A stretch of 53,807 bases of DNA from Myxococcales bacterium (GTDB lineage Bacteria; Myxococcota_A; Polyangia; GCA-2747355), in assembly GCA_020431405.1 (NCBI GenBank), contig JAGQIK010000133.1, forward strand, positions 1 through 53,807, in the 5' to 3' direction. Under the pieces are notes generated by a model that was not told the origin of the DNA, did no database searches, and worked only from the letters and a program-made list of their open reading frames with translations. This document shows, in pieces, positions 19,505-27,269 of the stretch; position 1 is the first letter of the stretch, and every line of letters starts with the position of its first letter. The position numbers and the translations under genes were made by a program.

Positions 19505-20008
19505 TCACTTTGCCGTCGGATAGATCGTACGCACGATCTCGCGCCGATATGACCTGCGCTCCTTGACCATGCTGCGCAGCTCGCTGCGCTTGCGCGCGAA
19601 CAGATAGATCGCGCCGGACTTCGCCGTCTGACCCTGGACCAGGCGGCCGTCGAACTCGACGCGTGCGCCGCGGCGCAGCGCACCAGGCGCGGTGGGCGGC
19701 GGCTTGTCGGCGTCCGCGCGGGTGGTCTTGACACGCGCGGGGGCGATCGAGCGTTTGACCTTCGGCGGCCGCTTCATCCGGCGGCGACGACGGCGACGGC
19801 GCGGCCGGCGACGACGACGGCGGCGGCGACGACGGCGCGCGACCGTGGTCGCCTTGCCGTCGAGCTTGGACCACACCGGCGTGGCCGGTCCGTCGCCGAC
19901 GTTGGCCTGCGCGGCCGGAACGTCGCCGATGACGAACAGCGCGGCGACAAAGAGCACGACAAACGCGCGCTTCAGTGTGGAAGTAGAGGGGGCAGAGCTC
20001 GAAGGCAT
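19505..20008 (-). CDS. Exported arginine-tract protein
   Basis: A 167-aa protein with a signal peptide (cleavage after AAQA, residue 35), a short linker, then 11 consecutive arginines, one proline and 8 more arginines (residues 58-77), a basic segment, and a small C-terminal domain (about 108-167) with GARVEFDGRLVQGQTAKSGAIY. The start is firm: AAGGAG lies 6 nt before the ATG, and the ATG is 3 nt after the ExbD-like stop. The tract is encoded by mixed CGN codons, which suggests selection on the protein rather than simple repeat slippage. The position between the motor subunits and the TonB-like protein suggests a machine part, possibly binding anionic polymer or peptidoglycan. No family recognised. 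Confidence 0.75.
   Translation of the reverse strand: MPSSSAPSTSTLKRAFVVLFVAALFVIGDVPAAQANVGDGPATPVWSKLDGKATTVARRRRRRRRRRRPRRRRRRRRMKRPPKVKRSIAPARVKTTRADADKPPPTAPGALRRGARVEFDGRLVQGQTAKSGAIYLFARKRSELRSMVKERRSYRREIVRTIYPTAK
19778..19837 (-). repeat. CGN-codon tract encoding an Arg11-Pro-Arg8 run
   Basis: Sixty bases of trinucleotide-like low complexity made of CGC, CGT and CGG codons with one CCG. All 19 arginine codons are CGN, with no AGA or AGG, and the third base varies irregularly. Confidence 0.85.
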
Positions 20009-20011
20009 CGA

Positions 20012-20491
20012 CTACTCCTTCTGGATCGCGAAGCGGAACTGTGGATAGCCCGCCATCGCACACGTGCGCAGCACCGAGTTGAGCACCTCGAAGGAGAAGC
20101 CCTTGTCTGCCTGCAGCACGACGGTGTTCTTGTTCTTCTGGCTCTTGGCAAGCGCCTTGTAGCGCTTGAGCATGTTGAAGAGGGGCACGATCTTGGAGCC
20201 ATCCACCTCAGCTCCGACAAGGCGGTGCCCCGAGATCTTGGCCACGAAGGTGTCTTCGACGAGCAGCTCCGAGCGCGTGATCTTGACCTGCACGGCCTTG
20301 GTGAAGCCGAGCTTGCTGGTCGATCCGGGCAGCGAGAGGTTCTTGGCGAGCACGAAGTCCTGCTCCTCGGCCGACGAGTTGCAGAGCAGGAAGACCAGGA
20401 TGATGGAGAGCATGTCCATCATCGAGTTGAGGTTGAGGATCGGCAGCTCTTGTTGCTCGCGGTTTCGCCGCCCCATGCTCTCGTCGAACAT
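20012..20491 (-). CDS. ExbD/TolR-like motor subunit (Asp retained)
   Basis: A 159-aa inner-membrane protein with one N-terminal helix (about 17-38) containing the family's proton-path aspartate (D26 in NLNSMMDMLSIILVFLL), then a periplasmic domain. It starts immediately after the stop of the preceding ExbD-like gene (TAGATG), so the two are made together. An internal ATG at residue 6 is an alternative start. In this family two ExbD-type chains sit inside a TolQ/ExbB pentamer and use proton flow to move a partner. The likely partner is the FHA-TM-AgmX protein two genes downstream. AglR and AglS of Myxococcus are the closest functional parallel. Confidence 0.85.
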   Translation of the reverse strand: MFDESMGRRNREQQELPILNLNSMMDMLSIILVFLLCNSSAEEQDFVLAKNLSLPGSTSKLGFTKAVQVKITRSELLVEDTFVAKISGHRLVGAEVDGSKIVPLFNMLKRYKALAKSQKNKNTVVLQADKGFSFEVLNSVLRTCAMAGYPQFRFAIQKE

Positions 20492-21001
20492 CTATTCCAC
20501 CAGGCTCGTGACGACGACCACGGGGAACAGCGGCAGCTTGCGCATCTTGCCGCCGACGCTGGCCTTCATCGTTCGGGCCGCGTCCATCAGCTTGATCATC
20601 TGGTTGTAGCTCGTCGTCTTGTGCGGCACGAGCATCATGGTGTCGCTCTGCTCGTACTTGCGCTTGATGCGCTCGAGCGCCGCGGTGAGCGCCTTGGCGT
20701 CGTGCATGTTTCCCTTCTTGGGGATGAACGCGTCGAGCGCCTTGAGCTCGTCGGGGGAGATGGTTCCGCTCGAAGCGGTGATCGTGAGCCCTTTGGGATC
20801 CGCCTTGACGTTGACCGTCACCGAGGCCTTGCCCGTCTCGACGCTGCTCTCGCCGGTGCTCTGCGTGGGCACCGAAACCGAGACCATGCCGATGTGATAG
20901 AAGGCGGCCGTCAGCAGCAGCAGCGGGATCATCGTGACGAACAGGTTCATCAGTGGGATCAGGTTCAGATCCTCGACCTTGTTCACCTTGACGCGGGCCA
21001 T
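20492..21001 (-). CDS. ExbD/TolR-like motor subunit with Asp-to-Asn change
   Basis: A 169-aa protein with one N-terminal helix (about 14-38) and a periplasmic domain. The conserved membrane aspartate position holds asparagine (N19 in NLIPLMNLFVTMIPLLLLTA), whereas the adjacent paralogue and the unrelated copy at 46381 keep Asp. In ExbD and TolR this Asp is needed for proton-driven work, so this chain may be a non-protonatable partner in a hetero-dimer. GAGG lies 5-6 nt ahead of the ATG. It follows the TolQ gene after a 57-nt gap that holds an 8-bp hairpin. Confidence 0.85.
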   Translation of the reverse strand: MARVKVNKVEDLNLIPLMNLFVTMIPLLLLTAAFYHIGMVSVSVPTQSTGESSVETGKASVTVNVKADPKGLTITASSGTISPDELKALDAFIPKKGNMHDAKALTAALERIKRKYEQSDTMMLVPHKTTSYNQMIKLMDAARTMKASVGGKMRKLPLFPVVVVTSLVE

Positions 21002-21024
21002 CTAATCCTCTCGCTCGGGGTCCT

Positions 21025-21043
21025 CGCGCGGTCAAACCGCGCG
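21025..21043 (-). promoter_or_regulatory. Hairpin between the TolQ-like and first TolR-like genes
   Basis: A perfect 8-bp inverted repeat (CGCGCGGT/ACCGCGCG) with a 3-nt loop in the 57-nt gap. There is no T run after it, so it is not a classical terminator. It could cause partial termination or act as an mRNA processing or stability site, giving more TolQ-like than TolR-like protein, as the 5:2 stoichiometry of such motors requires. Confidence 0.45.
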
Positions 21044-21058
21044 TGGGCGCTGATACCG

Positions 21059-21703
21059 CTACGCCGCCTTCGAAGGCTTGCTGGCGCTGCCTCGACGCGA
21101 TGCGAGGTGGTTGAGCAGCTGAACCGCCGACTCTTCCACCGTCTCGACCATCCGTAGGCCGCGTCGGTTGAGCCAGTAGTGCACGAAGAGGAACGGGATG
21201 GCGATGATCAGACCGAAGGCGGTGGTGTACATGGCGACCGAGATGCCCTTGGCCAGGTGCTCCTGACGGGCCTGGGCCGACTTACCGGCGACGCCTTTGA
21301 ACGCCATGATCAGTCCGAAGATGGTGCCGAGCAGGCCGAGCAGGGTGGCGGTGTTGGAGGCCATCGAGACGTAGTCGATGTTCTTCGTCACGCTCGGCAG
21401 GCTGCGCAGCATCTCCTCTTCCATGGAGCGCTGGATCTCTTTGTCGCTCTTGTTCGCCTTGAGCAGGCCTGCCTTGAGCACGCGGCTCATCGGGTTGCCC
21501 GGCTTGGCGTTACAGACTTCGATCGCGCGCGCGTAGTTGTTGGAGTTGACGAAGAAGAGCACGCGCTTGACGAACTCTTTTTGGTCGATGCGGAAGCGGA
21601 ACCAGAGCGTGATCACGCGTTCGATGATGAAGCCGAGGCCAACCACCGACCAGCCGAGCAGGACCCACATCATCCAGCCGCCCTGCGTGAGAAAATCAAA
21701 CAT
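21059..21703 (-). CDS. MotA/TolQ/ExbB proton-channel family protein
   Basis: A 214-aa inner-membrane protein. A first helix lies at about 9-31 (WMMWVLLGWSVVGLGFIIERVI), a cytoplasmic loop follows, and then two helices carry the family signatures TATLLGLLGTIFGLIMAF and SVAMYTTAFGLIIAIPFLF. The Thr residues lining the channel are present. AGGAG lies 9 nt before the ATG. It is the first gene of the long minus-strand block, followed by two ExbD/TolR-like genes. That order matches an AglR/AglQ/AglS-type motor, although a Tol-Pal-like or TonB-like role cannot be excluded from this gene alone. The 215-bp gap upstream, with an AT-rich stretch near 21780-21840, is the likely promoter region. Confidence 0.9.
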   Translation of the reverse strand: MFDFLTQGGWMMWVLLGWSVVGLGFIIERVITLWFRFRIDQKEFVKRVLFFVNSNNYARAIEVCNAKPGNPMSRVLKAGLLKANKSDKEIQRSMEEEMLRSLPSVTKNIDYVSMASNTATLLGLLGTIFGLIMAFKGVAGKSAQARQEHLAKGISVAMYTTAFGLIIAIPFLFVHYWLNRRGLRMVETVEESAVQLLNHLASRRGSASKPSKAA

Positions 21704-21918
21704 GCGTGCGTGCTCCTTTAGACACTACGCTTCGGAAAACACCGAGCGCGCGCGGATCGTCTGCGATGGCCGCGCGACAGCTCTAGGACTTTTTAGGTAA
21801 AACGAATGCAACGTAAGTTATCACGCCGCCGGTCAACGCGTCGAGTGGCGGCGGCGATTTAGCGCGATGATTGTGCGCGTCGCACCCACACTTGGCGCGC
21901 TCGCGTGCGACCAACGCA

Positions 21919-22854
21919 TCACTGCTTGAGCTTGATCACCACGCGCTCGATAGCGCGTGCCTCAGCGGCGGTGTCGCCAGATATCTCGTTGACCGAGACG
22001 TTGATGCGCTTGATGGTCAGCTCGAAGTTGTTCTCGGGGGCCATGCCGAGCAGCAGTCGGTCGAAGGCGACGGCCGGCAGCGTGTGGCAGCCGTCGTCGC
22101 GCGCCACGCAGACCACCGCGTCGGTGTCACCCTGGCGATCGGTACGAAGGCTGATCTCGACGAAGTCGGCAGCCCCGGCGTTGGTCCACTTGACCTCTAC
22201 ATCGCCGAGCGGCGCGACGGTGCCGTTCTGCGGAGACGTTAGATCCAGCGGTCGCGGCGCCTTGAGCGTCTGCTTGTAGCTCGGGAAAAACGCAGCGTCG
22301 TTCTTGCCGGCGAGGTCGACCGTGAGGTCGTCGCCGCCGAAGAGCGGATCGGGCGCGTCGGCGTTGACGTAGTTTCCGGTGGCCTGCTTGTCGAGCGAGA
22401 CGCCGCCAGGAACGCCGCTCACCGTGACGCTGTCGGCGTCGAGGCGCTCGGGCACGCAGGGGCCGGGGTCGTTGGGGTCGCGGCAGTTGTTGGTGCTCGG
22501 CGCGCCGCTGAGGAACACGCACGAGAGGCTGCCCGGCAGCTGCTCGGGCGGGCGCTGGTCGATGCGCACCTTGGTCAGGTCGAGCAGCGAGAGGGCGACG
22601 ACGCTCTCGATGGTCTTGGTGCCGTCGATCTCGTAGAGCTGCTGCCGCTCGAAGCGCAGCGCGGCGCGGCGCAGCGCGCTGTCGGACACGCGCGCGTAGC
22701 TCGGCGGCGCTTCGTCGCTGCAGTCGCCGCTGCTTTCGCTGCTGCACGCGGCGCAGGCGAGCAGGGCAGGCAATAGCGCGAGCGCGCGCGCGCGCCGCAG
22801 GAGGAGGTCACCGCGCGAGATGGCTGCGCGGTCGGCTGATCTGTCTTTGGCCAT
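21919..22854 (-). CDS. Lipoprotein, unknown function
   Basis: A 311-aa protein with a long basic N-region and a lipobox LACAAC (Cys about 37). The mature part has several cysteines (GDCSDEAPPSYARV, SCVFLSG, NNCRDPNDPGPC) and then beta-rich sequence including an Ig-like strand pattern (VEVKWTNAGAADFVEISL). The ATG lies 15 nt after the stop of the VWA lipoprotein gene, so the two are probably one transcript and may act together at the cell surface. A shorter N-terminus cannot be excluded. I recognise no family. Confidence 0.65.
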   Translation of the reverse strand: MAKDRSADRAAISRGDLLLRRARALALLPALLACAACSSESSGDCSDEAPPSYARVSDSALRRAALRFERQQLYEIDGTKTIESVVALSLLDLTKVRIDQRPPEQLPGSLSCVFLSGAPSTNNCRDPNDPGPCVPERLDADSVTVSGVPGGVSLDKQATGNYVNADAPDPLFGGDDLTVDLAGKNDAAFFPSYKQTLKAPRPLDLTSPQNGTVAPLGDVEVKWTNAGAADFVEISLRTDRQGDTDAVVCVARDDGCHTLPAVAFDRLLLGMAPENNFELTIKRINVSVNEISGDTAAEARAIERVVIKLKQ

Positions 22855-22869
22855 GGACTGGACGTTGGG

Positions 22870-25401
22870 TTACTGGAAGAGCTTGAAGTCGTCGTCGGTA
22901 AACACGATCTCTGCGATGCGCGGCGTGCGCGTCTCGGGCGGTCCCTTCTTGTAGTTCAGGCGCGTGCTGGCTACCCGGAAGATGCCGTAGGCGTCCTTCT
23001 GACCCTGCGGTGCCTGCGCGAAGTAGACGAGCACGGTGTTGGTGCCCGGATCGTTGAGGTCGGGCTCGGCCAGCGTCTCGAGCAGCGTGATGTTCTTCAC
23101 CGAGAAGCGCAGGCAGTTGCGCAGCGCCGAGCTGATCGTGATGCGATCGAAGCTCTGCTTGGGCGGGTAGGCCTGCGGGCCGTAGACCAGCACCGTGATG
23201 AAGCGCTCCTGGCTCTCGGGCGAGCAGTTGCCGCTCGCGTCGCGCGAGCAGCTGGTCAGCCGGAAGCCCTCGGAGTTGGGCTTGCTGATGTCGACGGGCG
23301 GACCGAAGTCGCCGCCGGGACCGTTGTCGGCGAAGTCTTTCCAGGCGACCGACGGCGGACAGACGTTGTCCGAGCCGCACGCCACGCCGCTCGGGCAGGT
23401 GTCGCCCTGCGAGCAGGCCTCGCCACCTGGATCGAACTTGATCTGGCCGAGACCCGGCGTCGACTTGGAGGAGACGTTTTTGATCTCGACGCCGGTGATC
23501 GTCGGAGGCTGCGTGAAGCTGAGCACCGTCTTGATGCCCTCGTCGGACTCGTCGTAGCGATAGGCGAGGTCGAGCGCGGCCTGCGCGTCGTTGGAGCGCG
23601 CGTCGGTGTGCGCGCGCAGCTCGTCGCGGTTGACCTGGCCGTCGAAGTCGATGTCGGCGAGGGGATCCACCGCGAGATAGTTCGTGCCAGCGACGAACTC
23701 GACCTTGTCGGGGATGCCATCGGCGTCGCTGTCGATGAGCGTGTCGATGGTGCCGAGCAGGCGCTCCTCGCACGGATTGAAGCCGTCGCCGTCGCCGTCA
23801 CGCTTGTCGTCCTCGGTCAGGTAGACGACCTTCTCTTTGGTCTGACCCGGGTTGCAGAGGTCATCGACCGTCTCTTTGTCCTTCTTGATGTCGACGCACT
23901 CGATGGGATCGTCGGCGACGAGCGGGTTGAGGGCGAGCTTGACCTCGATGGCGTCGCTGATGCCGTCGCCGTCGGTGTCGGGATCGCTCGGGCAGGTGCC
24001 GATCTTCTTTTCGTCCTCGTCGGTGAGGCCGTCGGCGTCGCTGTCGACCTTGATGCCGCCCTGGGTGGCGATGACGTTGATGTTGGTGACCACCAGCTCC
24101 TTGATGACGAGCGGGGCGCGCGAGCGGAAGAGCTCGACCTGGTCGAACTGGATCGCCGACGCCTGAGCGAACTGGGTGAAGCCGCCGTCACCGGTGAAGG
24201 CCATCTGCGTGAGCAGCTGCACCGTGCGCGCCTGGTCGGCCGCGGCGTCGCAAAGCGGGCGGAACTGGCTGGTGGGCTGCGACGTGTAGTCGACCTGATC
24301 GGGCAGGTAGCTGGCGTGCAGCTGCAGCGAGGCGGTGCCGTTGGTCAGCGCGAACTGCTTGAGCTCGCGAACGGCTTGCACCAGCACGCGCTCCTCGCAG
24401 CTGTCAGAGTGGCCGCCGCCGTTGGGGTAGTATACGCAGGCAGGGTTCTGACAGTTGAGCGGGTCGCCGGCGTTGAGCGGGCGGATCTGGGTCGGGTCGA
24501 GCGTGTTGGCGACCGACGGGACCCACACGCTGAAGGTGTCGGGCGTGGTGACGGGCGTGTTCGACACGGGCGGCAAGCTGATGCCGCCGGGCGGGGCGGT
24601 GCCCATCTGACAGGTGAAGTTCGCGTCGCAGTATTCGTCCTGCGGATCGCAGCCGGGGTTGCAGATCGGGATGCAGAGCGTGTCCTGGCACTGCGTGTTG
24701 GGCGGGCAGGTGACCTTGCAGCCATCGCACTCGGCCCACGCGCAATTGAGCCCCGTGTTCGTCGGCCACTTGTCGGCGTCGGCCTCGGTTTTGAGGTCGC
24801 GGCAGGCGCAGCGTCCGACGGCCGGCACGGGAGGGCCGCCGGCGAAGAGGATCACGACGTACGAGGTGCGCGAGTTGGTGCCGGGATCGGCGGCGAGGAT
24901 GTCGCCGGTGATCACGCTCGAGGCGACGCTCATCGCGGCGCGCAGGTCGCGGCAGCGTGGTCCGAAGCAGCCGCCAGCGCCGCCGATGCCGGCGCCGCCC
25001 TGCAGCGAGCTGGTCGCGGCGGTGAGCTTGGTCGAGTCTTGTGTGAAGCCTTCGTCGATGAGGCTGCGTGCTTTGCCGGCGTAGGCGATGATGCCGAAGT
25101 GGTAGTTGGGGCTCTTGCCGAGGTCGGTGATGATCTTCTGCACGGCTTTGCCGCGATAGCCGGTGGAGTCGTTGGCGGTGTCCTGCACCGACAGGCTCGA
25201 GTCGATGACGAACAGCACCTTGACGGGGAAGTTGCGCTGGCGTGGATCGTCGGTGCACACAGTGCCGCTCACCGTCAGCTTGTTCGCTTGAAACGGATCG
25301 CGCTTCCACTGGTACAGACCGACGTCCGTACAGCCGGTGTACGCGGCTGCACAGAGCAGACCTGCAGCCGTCGCGGCGAAGGCGAAGCGGTGTGGTTTCA
25401 T
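22870..25401 (-). CDS. VWA-domain lipoprotein with calcium-binding (thrombospondin type 3-like) repeats
   Basis: An 843-aa lipoprotein (lipobox AAYTGC, Cys 24). A von Willebrand A domain begins at about 58 with the MIDAS motif DSSLS (D67, S69, S71) in VKVLFVIDSSLSVQ. A Cys-rich insertion follows (about 240-290). Then come Asp-rich calcium-binding repeats (DSDADGLTDEDEKKIGTC, DTDGDGISDAIEVK, DSDADGIPDKVEFV, DIDFDGQVNRDEL), and a beta-rich C-terminal domain. I prefer ATG 25401 for its compact signal peptide; an in-frame ATG at 25455 would add 18 basic residues and neither has an ideal ribosome-binding site. It is predicted to be surface or outer-membrane adhesive, binding protein or glycan ligands through metal. 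Confidence 0.82.
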   Translation of the reverse strand: MKPHRFAFAATAAGLLCAAAYTGCTDVGLYQWKRDPFQANKLTVSGTVCTDDPRQRNFPVKVLFVIDSSLSVQDTANDSTGYRGKAVQKIITDLGKSPNYHFGIIAYAGKARSLIDEGFTQDSTKLTAATSSLQGGAGIGGAGGCFGPRCRDLRAAMSVASSVITGDILAADPGTNSRTSYVVILFAGGPPVPAVGRCACRDLKTEADADKWPTNTGLNCAWAECDGCKVTCPPNTQCQDTLCIPICNPGCDPQDEYCDANFTCQMGTAPPGGISLPPVSNTPVTTPDTFSVWVPSVANTLDPTQIRPLNAGDPLNCQNPACVYYPNGGGHSDSCEERVLVQAVRELKQFALTNGTASLQLHASYLPDQVDYTSQPTSQFRPLCDAAADQARTVQLLTQMAFTGDGGFTQFAQASAIQFDQVELFRSRAPLVIKELVVTNINVIATQGGIKVDSDADGLTDEDEKKIGTCPSDPDTDGDGISDAIEVKLALNPLVADDPIECVDIKKDKETVDDLCNPGQTKEKVVYLTEDDKRDGDGDGFNPCEERLLGTIDTLIDSDADGIPDKVEFVAGTNYLAVDPLADIDFDGQVNRDELRAHTDARSNDAQAALDLAYRYDESDEGIKTVLSFTQPPTITGVEIKNVSSKSTPGLGQIKFDPGGEACSQGDTCPSGVACGSDNVCPPSVAWKDFADNGPGGDFGPPVDISKPNSEGFRLTSCSRDASGNCSPESQERFITVLVYGPQAYPPKQSFDRITISSALRNCLRFSVKNITLLETLAEPDLNDPGTNTVLVYFAQAPQGQKDAYGIFRVASTRLNYKKGPPETRTPRIAEIVFTDDDFKLFQ

Positions 25402-25441
25402 CCTCACTCGCTTGCGCGAAGACGAGTGTGCCCGTCTGAGC

Positions 25442-25471
25442 TTGCGGTGTGTCATGGCAACTGGCTATGCT
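25442..25471 (+). promoter_or_regulatory. Candidate promoter for the Ser/Thr kinase gene
   Basis: TTGCGG (25442-25447) and TATGCT (25466-25471) are 18 nt apart, a moderate sigma-70 match in the divergent gap before the kinase gene. The predicted transcript start falls in or next to the palindrome at 25477-25492. Confidence 0.35.
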
Positions 25472-25476
25472 GTGAA

Positions 25477-25492
25477 GGTACACGAGTGTACC
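25477..25492. promoter_or_regulatory. 16-bp perfect palindromic operator candidate
   Basis: GGTACAC-GA-GTGTACC is a perfect 7-bp inverted repeat around GA, placed about where transcription of the kinase gene would start. Its size and symmetry suit a dimeric repressor of the TetR, GntR or LuxR kind. The regulator is not identifiable here. Confidence 0.5.
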
Positions 25493-25574
25493 ATGTTCAC
25501 CGTCGCAGCGCAGTGGCTAGACCGCCGCGTGACGACGAGTACGCGCGAAGGCGCCGCCGACCTGAGCTGCACAC

Positions 25575-27254
25575 TTGCCCGAAGCGACCTCTAGTCCCGT
25601 TGAGCAGAGCGATCCCGTAGCGCCGCTTGCGGCCTTCGGCCGCTACGAGCTGCTCGAGCTGATCGCCAAAGGCGGTATGGCCGAGGTGTTCATGGCGCGC
25701 CAGGCCGGCGCGGCAGGCACCGAGAAGCTGCTCTGCATCAAGCGGATCCTGCCGCACCTGTCGAAAGACTCGGAGTTTCTGCGCCTCTTCATCAGCGAGG
25801 CGAAGATCGCGCTGCCGCTCAATCACGGCAATATCACGCAGGTCTACGACTTCGGCGAGCTCGACGGCGTCTACTACCTCGCGATGGAGTACATCCGCGG
25901 GCCGAACCTCGCCAAGGTTATCGAGCGCTGCGCGGAGTCATCGCCCATCGGCGTGCCGGCGGCCTTATATATAGGGTCGGAGATCTGCAAGGGGCTGTCG
26001 TACGCCCACTCGTACACGGACTCGGGCGGCAAGCTGCGCGTGGTGGTGCATCGCGACGTGTCGCCGCACAACGTTCTGATCTCGTACACCGGCCAGGTGA
26101 AGCTCGCCGACTTCGGCATCGCGCTGGCCGCGAGCAAGGCGCGCGAGCGAGAGAGCGTCGTACGAGGTAAGCCGTGTTACGTCTCTCCCGAGCAAGCCGA
26201 CGGCAAGGCGACCGATCCGCGCAGCGACATCTTCTCGCTGGGCGCGGTGCTCTACGAGATGCTCACCGGCAAGCGCTGCTTCGAAGGTGAGACGGAGAGC
26301 GAGACGCTGTCGCGCGTGCGCGAGGCCAAGGCCGACGCGCCGAGCAAGCACAACAGCCAGGTCACGCCCGAGCTCGACGCCGTGGTGCTCAAAGCGCTCG
26401 CGCGCGATCCGGCAGCGCGCTACCAGCGCGCCGGCGACATGCAGGTCGCGCTGACGCAGGCGCTGGTGCGCGGCTGGCCCGACTACACCGCCGAGCAGCT
26501 GGCCGCGAAGATGCGCGAGCTGTTCAGCTGGGAGATCGAGCAGCTCGAGGGCGGCGAGAACGGCGCGCGCGACCGCTTGTTGATGCAGCTGTCGCGCGCG
26601 GGCGTCGAGGTGCAGGACCCGAGCGCGAGCACGGGCGAGCTGCTCGACATGGCCACGGTGGCGATCGATACGGCGGGCGCTACGCCCGACCACGATCCGG
26701 GGCGCAAGCGCAACGTGGTGCCGTGGGCGATCGCGGGCTCGCTGTTGGCCGTGGTGATCGCCTTCGTCGCGCTGTTCTTGCTCGACAAGGGCAAACAGGA
26801 CGGCGGCAACGACAGCGGCGGCGTGGTCGCGCACAAGCTGCCGCCGCCGCCCAAGGCGGCGCCCACCGAGCACCTCGCACCGGCGTCGCTGCAGCAGCAC
26901 CCTGGCGAAGGCTCGGCGCTCGGCACATCCGAGGGCAATGGCGAAGGCAGCGGCGAGGGCAGCGCAGCGAGCGCGAAGAAGGGCTCGGGCGCGGCGCCGA
27001 GCAAGACGCGCAAACGGCCGCGTATGCGCGCGGCGCCGCCCAAGGTCGGCTACCTCAACTGCAACAGCTGGCCGTGGTCAGTCGTGTATCTCGACGGCAA
27101 GCGGCTGCCCGGCAACACGCCGATCTATCGGGTCAAGGTCACGGCGGGCAAGCACACGATCAAGTTCGTCAACCCAGAGCTGAGCTTGAGCAAGGAAGTG
27201 AAGGTCACGGTCGCGCCTGACCGCGTTCGTACCGTGGCCATCTCGTTGCAGTAG
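25575..27254 (+). CDS. Membrane Ser/Thr protein kinase with PEGA domain
   Basis: A 559-aa kinase. The start is a TTG because an in-frame stop lies at 25563-25565 and no ATG or GTG gives a complete kinase fold. The kinase domain (about 22-290) has the Gly loop AKGGMAEVF, the Lys of LCIKRIL (K56), HRDVSPHN (from H159), DFGIA (from D179) and SPEQADG, so it looks active. A transmembrane helix at about 382-403 is followed by a Pro/Gly/Ser/Lys linker and a C-terminal PEGA-like domain (about 488-559, NSWPWSVVYLDGKRLPGNTP) outside the membrane. It could phosphorylate threonines read by the FHA proteins encoded at 6268 and 17174. The beta-propeller gene follows 15 nt later. Confidence 0.92.
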   Translation: MPEATSSPVEQSDPVAPLAAFGRYELLELIAKGGMAEVFMARQAGAAGTEKLLCIKRILPHLSKDSEFLRLFISEAKIALPLNHGNITQVYDFGELDGVYYLAMEYIRGPNLAKVIERCAESSPIGVPAALYIGSEICKGLSYAHSYTDSGGKLRVVVHRDVSPHNVLISYTGQVKLADFGIALAASKARERESVVRGKPCYVSPEQADGKATDPRSDIFSLGAVLYEMLTGKRCFEGETESETLSRVREAKADAPSKHNSQVTPELDAVVLKALARDPAARYQRAGDMQVALTQALVRGWPDYTAEQLAAKMRELFSWEIEQLEGGENGARDRLLMQLSRAGVEVQDPSASTGELLDMATVAIDTAGATPDHDPGRKRNVVPWAIAGSLLAVVIAFVALFLLDKGKQDGGNDSGGVVAHKLPPPPKAAPTEHLAPASLQQHPGEGSALGTSEGNGEGSGEGSAASAKKGSGAAPSKTRKRPRMRAAPPKVGYLNCNSWPWSVVYLDGKRLPGNTPIYRVKVTAGKHTIKFVNPELSLSKEVKVTVAPDRVRTVAISLQ

Positions 27255-27269
27255 ACTACTGGAGAGCTG

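Noticed and set aside
17336-19552. 738-codon open frame on the plus strand
   Set aside because: Shadow of the FHA-AgmX gene; long Leu, Val and Gly runs mirror its Lys/Pro and Gly repeats.
23608-25620. 670-codon open frame on the plus strand
   Set aside because: Shadow of the VWA lipoprotein; it also runs through the kinase promoter region.
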